The notes beneath the pieces were generated by a model. It was not told where the DNA came from, made no database searches, and saw only the letters and a list, made by a program, of their open reading frames with translations. A DNA stretch of 5,156 nt. Origin: Sulfurovum sp. (GTDB lineage Bacteria; Campylobacterota; Campylobacteria; Campylobacterales; Sulfurovaceae). Shown here piece by piece: positions 1-4,398 of the stretch. Every line of letters begins with the position of its first letter. Position 1 is the stretch's first letter. Position numbers and translations under genes: made by a program. The DNA is taken from NCBI GenBank assembly GCA_026983895.1, contig JALSTF010000020.1:1-5156 (forward strand). The letters run 5' to 3'.

Positions 1-13
1 TCAAATCCATCAT
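1..13 (-). CDS. Start of a gene coupled to pqqD (5' end only)
   Basis: Only the first codons are inside the window. On the minus strand two consecutive ATG codons (13-11 and 10-8) are followed by GAT TTG, giving M-M-D-L or M-D-L. The stop codon of the PqqD-family gene (12-10) overlaps these ATGs in an ATGATG arrangement, and AAGAGG lies just upstream within the pqqD 3' end. This is a typical translational-coupling junction. In known RiPP clusters, the gene directly after a PqqD/RRE gene with an HPr-kinase-like neighbour is often a transglutaminase-like lasso B2 leader peptidase. That identity is only a contextual guess, since no diagnostic residues are visible. Confidence 0.45.
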
Positions 14-291
14 CCCTCTTTTGACAGAGAAATCAGCCCATTCTCTTTCAGTTTTCCTGCAAAATCCAGAAGGTCTTTTTTCAGCACTGCTTCTTCCGCA
101 TCATACTGTTCCAGCAATACTTCCAGGACTTCCTGCAAGGTCCCTTTCTCCTGCATCGCCTGCCAGATCACCGTACCTGTTTCATCCAGCCCGAAGTAAT
201 TTTCACTGTTCATATCGAGCAGCACCATCTCTCCGTCCACTTCCTGCGCGAAAACGGTATCGGAAAATATTATTTTTTGTTCTAAATCCAT
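10..291 (-). CDS. PqqD-family protein (RiPP precursor recognition element)
   Basis: This is a 93-residue protein, the usual length for PqqD-family domains. The N-terminal part alternates in a beta pattern (IIFSDTVFAQEVDGEMVLLD, residues 7-26). The family signature follows at about 32-45 (YFGLDETGTVIWQA), then a helical region ends in a short NGLIS strand. PqqD-like proteins form a winged-helix RiPP recognition element that binds a precursor's leader peptide and presents it to modifying enzymes. They are cytoplasmic. The start is supported by AAAAGG a few bases upstream of the ATG. The stop overlaps the start of the next gene, so the two are probably co-translated. The HPr-kinase-like gene is a typical partner but lies about 3.2 kb upstream, beyond the repeat and transposase block. 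A role in pyrroloquinoline quinone synthesis is unlikely, because no pqq genes are visible. I am confident of the family but not of the pathway. Confidence 0.85.
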   Translation of the reverse strand: MDLEQKIIFSDTVFAQEVDGEMVLLDMNSENYFGLDETGTVIWQAMQEKGTLQEVLEVLLEQYDAEEAVLKKDLLDFAGKLKENGLISLSKEG

Positions 292-350
292 TCTTTGCCT
301 TTTGATTCTGCTTTGAACTTTAAAAGAATTCTACCAAATATCTTCTTCAT
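282..350 (-). CDS. Possible 22-codon ORF overlapping the pqqD start (doubtful)
   Basis: An ATG at 350-348 opens a frame beginning MKKIFGRILLKFK and ending at a TAG at 284-282, inside the first codons of pqqD. The peptide is strongly basic and amphipathic. AGAGG lies about 10 bp upstream of the ATG. The position, just before a leader-binding protein, makes one think of a RiPP precursor, but it is short and has no recognisable leader or core junction. The candidate pqqD promoter at 328-336 lies inside it, which would put its start upstream of that transcript. Chance is a serious alternative, as is a remnant of an older coding sequence split by the repeats. Confidence 0.15.
   Translation of the reverse strand: MKKIFGRILLKFKAESKGKEWI
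328..336 (-). promoter_or_regulatory. Possible extended -10 promoter for the PqqD-family gene
   Basis: The minus strand reads TGGTAGAAT, a TGn extended -10 with TAGAAT (5 of 6 matches to TATAAT), about 37 bp upstream of the pqqD start. No convincing -35 is visible at 16-18 bp spacing. It would give pqqD its own promoter after separation from the upstream kinase gene. The call rests on sequence match only. Confidence 0.3.
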
Positions 351-377
351 CACCACATTGCCTCTACATCTTGACTT

Positions 378-401
378 GGCGTTTGGTGGTACCAAACCTA
401 C
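378..401 (+). repeat. Repeat copy A: solo REP-like end at the transposase 3' side
   Basis: This 24-bp sequence matches the right end of copies B and C (GGCGTTTGGTGGT then CCAAACCTAC). It folds into GTTTGGT-GGT-ACCAAAC (381-397), a perfect 7-bp stem with a 3-base loop. The seventh pair is T-A here, T·G in copy B and C-G in copy C. Copy A is inverted relative to the left end of copy B, so A and the left arm of B bracket the transposase gene like terminal inverted repeats. Its outer CTA (398-400) is the transposase stop codon on the minus strand. The ~60-bp core of B and C is absent. Confidence 0.85.
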
Positions 402-922
402 TCGTAATCCACATCCGCATCATACTCACACCATGCTGGACTGTATATCCCATTTTTAACGCATTTTCTGAAAGAGGAATACTCCCATTCTTTTACACTA
501 TTCACGTAACCATGTTTCACAGGGTTAAAATGAATGTAATCCAATCGTCTCTTATAATCTTTCTCATCACGGATCGTATGCTCATAAAAACGTTTCTGCC
601 ATACGGGTTTATAATTCTGTTGTATCCTGCTTTGTGTTTGCAGGAGATGGGTATAGAACTTCGGATCACACTGTTTTGAAAAATAGCTTTTTACTACACC
701 GATGATTTTGGAATAGTTCTTAGCTTCACCTGTTTTTATGATCATATGAAAATGATCGGGAAGTACCACAATGGCATCAATTGTAAAGTCAAATTTTGTT
801 TTTGCATATTTGAAACTTTCCCGAAGCAGATCAATATTCTCAATAAGAAGAGGGTTTCGTTCATAGGTGACAACGGTAATGAAATAATCATACCCATCCA
901 CATACATCCGTTTGTATTTCAT
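398..922 (-). CDS. REP-associated tyrosine transposase (Y1_Tnp/IS200-like, RayT)
   Basis: This is a 174-residue single-domain HUH nuclease. The N-terminal strand YFITVVTYERNPLL (13-26) is followed by the metal-binding HUH motif in LPDHFHMII (H57 and H59). The signature VWQKRFYEHTIRD comes next, then DYIHFNPVKHGYV (128-140), in which Y129 is the expected catalytic tyrosine. Such enzymes cut and join single-stranded DNA at REP hairpins through a 5'-phosphotyrosine link. They are usually single-copy and associated with dispersed palindromes rather than acting as free insertion sequences. All key residues are present and the length is normal, so it looks intact. The gene sits between repeat ends (copy A at its 3' end, copy B 31 bp upstream of its start), as expected for a RayT. 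The Shine-Dalgarno is poor. The TAG stop comes from copy A. The gene looks more AT-rich than the kinase gene. Confidence 0.93.
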   Translation of the reverse strand: MKYKRMYVDGYDYFITVVTYERNPLLIENIDLLRESFKYAKTKFDFTIDAIVVLPDHFHMIIKTGEAKNYSKIIGVVKSYFSKQCDPKFYTHLLQTQSRIQQNYKPVWQKRFYEHTIRDEKDYKRRLDYIHFNPVKHGYVNSVKEWEYSSFRKCVKNGIYSPAWCEYDADVDYE

Positions 923-946
923 CCGTCAAACCCATTTTTTGATCAT

Positions 947-973
947 ATTATACCGTAGGTTTGGCACTGCCAA
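947..973 (-). promoter_or_regulatory. Promoter for the transposase, partly inside repeat copy B
   Basis: The minus strand has a perfect TATAAT at 952-947, directly outside the end of repeat copy B and 24 bp before the transposase ATG. TTGGCA (973-968), part of the repeat hairpin, lies 15 bp upstream of it. That spacing is short for sigma-70, so the -35 assignment is tentative, while the -10 is a full match. The repeat would then supply, or structurally occlude, the upstream promoter element of the enzyme that acts on it. Confidence 0.5.
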
Positions 974-1063
974 ACGTCTTGGGGAAATGCAAACTGTTGT
1001 CTCACTCTGAAATTTACAACCACCCAAACCGGGATGTGGCGTTTGGTGGTGCCAAACCTACGG
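953..1063 (+). repeat. Repeat copy B: paired REP-like element (BIME-like)
   Basis: This 111-bp element has inverted 26-bp ends (953-978 and 1038-1063) that match at 23 of 26 positions. Each end is itself a hairpin. The left one is GTTTGGC-ACT-GCCAAAC (959-975) and the right one is GTTTGGT-GGT-GCCAAAC (1041-1057), with one T·G wobble. The ~59-bp core carries CTTGGGG near the left and CCACCCAAACCGGGAT near the right. That CCCAAAC can also pair with GTTTGG of the right hairpin. The core and ends recur in copy C in the same orientation. The element lies between the surface-protein stop (2 bp away) and the transposase promoter. Confidence 0.9.
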
Positions 1064-1065
1064 GA

Positions 1066-3315
1066 TTATTTGTTCATCAGAGGGTAAGCAAAATGGTTTG
1101 CATAATTATCTGCCTGGTTCTTTTCTATCTTGATGAAGAAACCTTCCATTGGACCTATGGAACCGTTAAAACCCGGAGTGGCTGGATCTATGGCAACGTA
1201 ACCGTTTACAGGACCTAAAAGCGGACTGTCATGTTTATAGACTATTTTATTGATATATGCATCGTTATAAGTGACTCCCATTTGATGATATGATTCTCCG
1301 CTTGCATTGTGTTTGAAATACAGGTCGGACATATGAAAGGCAAATGGAAATGGATTTCCTGCCATATACTTTTTAGAATCAACTGTACTCGCATCGGATA
1401 CCTCATTTTTTGGCAAGAGGTATTCGTGTACTTTCGTAAAATTGCTGTTACTGATGCCGATACCCGATGCATCTACTGTAGATGTTGGTACTATGCCAGA
1501 TAGATTTTTAGCAATGGTCAAGTTCTTTTCGTTGCCTGCTCCGCCGAGATCGGCAATGATCCAGTACCCTTTACCGGGGTCGACTGTATCTGTAGCAGAC
1601 ATCATCGTTTTGTTCGTATTGGTATGTCCCGGGCCCACTTCGAACTGGTCTGTACCGCTCTGTTTGTACATCACCCAGTCGTTATCATCACCGTATGTAC
1701 CCAATACTCCTCCCAAAAGAGCTTCAATACCATTACTTCCCGTATCACAGGAGAAACTGATGATCTTCCATTGCAGATGGGTAAGCTTTGTCAGGTTTTT
1801 GCCGCAGAGAAATTCGCGGTAGGCGGCTTCATTGTTGCTTAGAACCTCATCCTGTAACTGCCCTCCGCCACTTGCATCCGGGTTTGGTTCATTTACAAAT
1901 CCGTTGGGATCATTGTAGCCATCATTTCCCGCCCAGCTGACCATTCCATTGTTCTGAACATTTGCCGCAGGGAGCGGACAGCTTTTTGTAGATGTAACAT
2001 TTTTTCCCTCTTCACAATCCGTGTAACCGTCGTTGTCACTGTCATTGTCGAGGAAGTCTGGCGTGCCGTCTCCATCAGTATCGGGCGGAGTAAGTCCTGT
2101 ACCATTGTATGCTGTTGGCAAACCATTGCTGTCAACCGGTACAGTACCTCCGGAAGTCGGGTCTATGTAGGTGTCGGTGCTTTGCGCTTCCACATTGTCA
2201 GGGATACCGTCGTTGTCACTGTCAAGGTCAAGACTGTTAATGATGCCGTCACCATCATCATCTTTGACGATAATAGCACGAAAATCATCGATAAAATTAC
2301 CTACACTTGGATTTTCTCCGGCAGCAGAAACCGAATCAAACGAGATTCTCCATGTCGTCTGTCCTGCAGGTATGGTGTAAAGACCGCTGTAAACACCCCA
2401 TGCTGTGTTGTCATCACTCATGGTCTCTACAATGGTCAATGTGGATCCTGGGGCACCCATACTTACTGTAGCAACATCCGTTCCCTGTCGTCCCCTGTGT
2501 GCAATTTTCCACGAAATAATATCTCCCGGTTCTACACTCAGATCCTGATAAAGTGAAGCCACTTCATTGGCATTCATTTCTACAAACTGGTTCCCTTCAT
2601 ATGCAGGAACACCTTGAAAACCGCTTTTCCAGAATTCTATCTTATTATCGGATGCTGTCGTCTCCCAGTAGGGAACACTGTCCGCATCTATGTCTGTCCA
2701 TGTTGTGGTATTGGCTATCGGCTCTTCGAAACTTCCATTGTTCGCAAGGGGTTTACCTTCCAGTGCATCAGGGATTCCGTCATTGTCGTCGTCGATATCT
2801 ATCGTATCTACGACACCATCACCATCAGTATCTACATCATAGTGTACTGTTATCTTCCAAGTATTATCGTCAACTTTATTATTATAGGTATCACAACCGC
2901 TATGGAACAATGAACTCCAGGTTCTAGACGCATTCATTTCAAATGTCACTGTACCTGTTGCACCATTTGCCAGTGTCAAACCTACTCTAGAATAAGTTTG
3001 AGTCCCGCTTGAATTTCCTGTACCAGAAATATATCCCCCTTCATCCACATTACCCTCAACATACCGTATCTGTGATCTTTGCTCACTTTTCCAACCACTA
3101 TTTTGTGCAGTCATATTATATGTCACATCTACACCTGTAACTAAGTTATTTGCAGGAACAGAAAATACCAAACTTTCAAGTTGTGGACATCCCCCACCAT
3201 TGTCACCAGTAGGGATATCTCCATTCGTGTAGGTAGCGGTTACACTCCCTGCATTCAATGATCCCAAAAATATAACAACACTCAATATACATTTTATAAT
3301 ACTTAATTTTCTCAT
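1066..3315 (-). CDS. Secreted protein with thrombospondin type 3-like calcium-binding repeats
   Basis: This is a 749-residue exported protein. Residues 1-22 form a Sec signal peptide (MRKLSIIKC, then a hydrophobic core, probable cleavage after LNA). Residues 27-160 are a beta-rich domain with cysteines at 43 and 141. Asp-rich calcium-binding repeats follow at about 162-186 (DTDGDGVVD, DDDNDGIPD), 352-376 (DDDGDGIIN, DSDNDGIPD) and 412-436 (DTDGDGTPD, DSDNDGYTD). Between the first two lies a probable jelly-roll domain (about 192-350, starting NGSFEEP and ending FIDDFRAIIV), resembling carbohydrate-binding modules. The C-terminal part (500-749) has a LQWKIISF...WVMYKQ...DPGKGYWI pattern seen in large exported proteins. 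No membrane anchor or sorting motif is visible at the C-terminus. The start is supported by AGAGGTG about 5 bp upstream. A role in adhesion or glycan binding is inferred from architecture; the exact family is not recognised. It lies between two full repeats and has no link to RiPP genes. Confidence 0.88.
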   Translation of the reverse strand: MRKLSIIKCILSVVIFLGSLNAGSVTATYTNGDIPTGDNGGGCPQLESLVFSVPANNLVTGVDVTYNMTAQNSGWKSEQRSQIRYVEGNVDEGGYISGTGNSSGTQTYSRVGLTLANGATGTVTFEMNASRTWSSLFHSGCDTYNNKVDDNTWKITVHYDVDTDGDGVVDTIDIDDDNDGIPDALEGKPLANNGSFEEPIANTTTWTDIDADSVPYWETTASDNKIEFWKSGFQGVPAYEGNQFVEMNANEVASLYQDLSVEPGDIISWKIAHRGRQGTDVATVSMGAPGSTLTIVETMSDDNTAWGVYSGLYTIPAGQTTWRISFDSVSAAGENPSVGNFIDDFRAIIVKDDDGDGIINSLDLDSDNDGIPDNVEAQSTDTYIDPTSGGTVPVDSNGLPTAYNGTGLTPPDTDGDGTPDFLDNDSDNDGYTDCEEGKNVTSTKSCPLPAANVQNNGMVSWAGNDGYNDPNGFVNEPNPDASGGGQLQDEVLSNNEAAYREFLCGKNLTKLTHLQWKIISFSCDTGSNGIEALLGGVLGTYGDDNDWVMYKQSGTDQFEVGPGHTNTNKTMMSATDTVDPGKGYWIIADLGGAGNEKNLTIAKNLSGIVPTSTVDASGIGISNSNFTKVHEYLLPKNEVSDASTVDSKKYMAGNPFPFAFHMSDLYFKHNASGESYHQMGVTYNDAYINKIVYKHDSPLLGPVNGYVAIDPATPGFNGSIGPMEGFFIKIEKNQADNYANHFAYPLMNK

Positions 3316-3336
3316 TTTGCACCTCTTCTGGATATT

Positions 3337-3367
3337 ATTATATCAAACCAATCTAAGGCACTGCCAA
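3337..3367 (-). promoter_or_regulatory. Extended -10 promoter of the surface-protein gene
   Basis: The minus strand carries TGATATAAT, an extended -10 whose TATAAT (3342-3337) matches the consensus fully. TTGGCA (3367-3362), contributed by repeat copy C, lies 19 bp upstream as a weak -35. Transcription would begin near 3330, leaving a leader of only about 15 nt that just includes the AGAGGTG ribosome binding site. The extended -10 would lessen the need for a good -35. Confidence 0.6.
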
Positions 3368-3460
3368 ACGTCTTGGGGGGGGGAATGCAGACTGGTTGTC
3401 ACGATCTGAAATTCCCCGCCACCCAAACCGGGATTTGGCGTTTGGCGGTGCCAAACCTAC
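3354..3460 (+). repeat. Repeat copy C: paired REP-like element with decayed left arm
   Basis: This is the second full copy, in the same orientation as copy B. It shares CACTGCCAAACGTCTTGGGG, then AATGCA, CTGAAATT, and CCACCCAAACCGGGAT with the right end. The right hairpin is GTTTGGC-GGT-GCCAAAC (3440-3456), a perfect 7-bp stem. The left hairpin is broken: where copy B has TAGGTTTGGCACTG, this copy has CTAAGGCACTG, so the outer stem strand is lost. The core is about 6 bp longer than in copy B, mainly from a 9-G run. Its outer CTA (3457-3459) serves as the stop codon of the kinase-like gene on the minus strand. Confidence 0.88.
3375..3383 (+). repeat. Nine-G homopolymer inside repeat copy C
   Basis: Copy B has four Gs at the equivalent point; copy C has nine. 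The run starts 7 bp beyond the candidate -35 of the surface-protein promoter. Long G/C tracts slip during replication, and in Campylobacterota they often drive phase variation. Confidence 0.8.
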
Positions 3461-4320
3461 CAGGCGATGATGGCATCGTACACTTCACTCAGCCGCTCTT
3501 TATCCCATGGGATATCTACCCGATATACGGGTACCGCTTTGGCAAACTCTGTATGAAACGCGAAGGTTTCCTCTTTTAAAAATCCAAGGGGGATGAAGCT
3601 TCCGTAGTGGAGAGTCTTGAACTTCTCAATGCCCTTGACGGCTTCAAGTGTGACGGGTGCGGTTTCATCTGTTTTCTCAAGCCGATACACTGCGGCGATC
3701 TCCAGCGGCATGGTGGCAAAGTGTTTGGTCTCGTCTCCCAATGTTTCAGGTTGGCGGTAGGGGCGCTGGAAAGGCCAGGAGGCGACGGCTCTGTGGCTGC
3801 CGTCTGCTCTCTGTTCTATAGCAAGCGTGTCGTCGCTGAGAAGCTTGTGGCCTCTTTGCAGAAAGTAGTCCGTCAGGGTCGATTTGCCTCCGAAAGATGG
3901 GGCCATGAAGATGACGGCTTTACCCTTGACCTCCACACACCCTACATGCAAAATGTGATACACCCCTTCCATCTGTAAAAGCAGCGGCAAAAATGTGTGG
4001 TACACCCAAAAACGCAGGCGCTCCGGGGTAAACCTTTCACCTTTTTCGTAGCCGATCGTACGGCTTTGTGGGAACCAGACCAGCGTGAGGGTGTTTTCTA
4101 TCTCCATCATCCATTCGACATTTTTTCCTTTTGTCGTTTCAAAGGGTCGGTGTCCGCCGTAGCGTACGTGTTGGAGAGAGTGGGGGAAATAGTCAGTGAG
4201 GATAGTGAATTGGGGAAGTAGGCACGCTTTGACGGCAATGGTGCTTTTGGCCGATGAAGGGTCTGTCGGATGGTTCAGGGAGGGTTCATCACAAAAATCG
4301 ATATGATAGCCGAAGATCAT
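3457..4320 (-). CDS. HPr-kinase-like P-loop ATPase, RiPP-cluster type
   Basis: This is a 287-residue protein from the preferred start. The C-terminal half resembles the HPr kinase/phosphorylase catalytic domain: a strand (AVIFM) leads into a Walker A-like APSFGGKST (140-148), then a helix and LLSDDTLAI (161-168), the place of the HprK Walker B-like DD. The usual first P-loop glycine is alanine here. The N-terminal half lacks a recognisable HprK N-domain. Such proteins occur beside PqqD/RRE proteins in RiPP and lasso peptide clusters, where some phosphorylate the peptide. True HPr control of carbon metabolism is unlikely. AAGGGG, 8 bp before the ATG at 4320, supports that start over an in-frame ATG at 4356, which would add 12 residues containing the Shine-Dalgarno. 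The reading frame ends in repeat copy C, which supplies the TAG, so the native C-terminus may be shortened. Confidence 0.8.
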   Translation of the reverse strand: MIFGYHIDFCDEPSLNHPTDPSSAKSTIAVKACLLPQFTILTDYFPHSLQHVRYGGHRPFETTKGKNVEWMMEIENTLTLVWFPQSRTIGYEKGERFTPERLRFWVYHTFLPLLLQMEGVYHILHVGCVEVKGKAVIFMAPSFGGKSTLTDYFLQRGHKLLSDDTLAIEQRADGSHRAVASWPFQRPYRQPETLGDETKHFATMPLEIAAVYRLEKTDETAPVTLEAVKGIEKFKTLHYGSFIPLGFLKEETFAFHTEFAKAVPVYRVDIPWDKERLSEVYDAIIAW

Positions 4321-4328
4321 GAAAAATA

Positions 4329-4334
4329 CCCCTT
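4329..4334 (-). promoter_or_regulatory. Ribosome binding site deciding the kinase-like gene start
   Basis: AAGGGG on the minus strand is followed by 8 bases and then the ATG at 4320-4318. No comparable site precedes the in-frame ATG at 4356-4354. This places the start at 4320 and makes the upstream 12 codons untranslated. Confidence 0.7.
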
Positions 4335-4398
4335 TAGCACTGAAAGGCGGGCACAAAGTGCACCACCCTGCATACTTTCATGGAAGAGATACGCAGTA

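Noticed and set aside
1442..2927. Several plus-strand ORFs of 70-126 codons opposite the surface-protein gene, including a His/Tyr-rich one
   Set aside because: They are antisense shadows of the repetitive GAT/GAC-rich coding sequence, with no ribosome binding sites or recognisable domains.
953..3460. CRISPR-like array formed by the dispersed repeats
   Set aside because: The copies are far apart, palindromic in pairs and associated with a RayT, with no regular spacers.
3607..4221. Plus-strand ORFs opposite the kinase-like gene
   Set aside because: The minus frame has a P-loop and SDD motif. The plus frames show no domain and are shadows.
4321..4356. Longer start of the kinase-like gene at 4356
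   Set aside because: The extra 12 codons contain the AAGGGG site serving the ATG at 4320, and no ribosome binding site precedes 4356.
4334..4381. 15-codon minus-strand ORF beginning MKVCRVVHF in the gap before the kinase-like gene
   Set aside because: It has no ribosome binding site, is very short, and ends inside the kinase Shine-Dalgarno by what is probably chance. It could only be a leader peptide if conserved.
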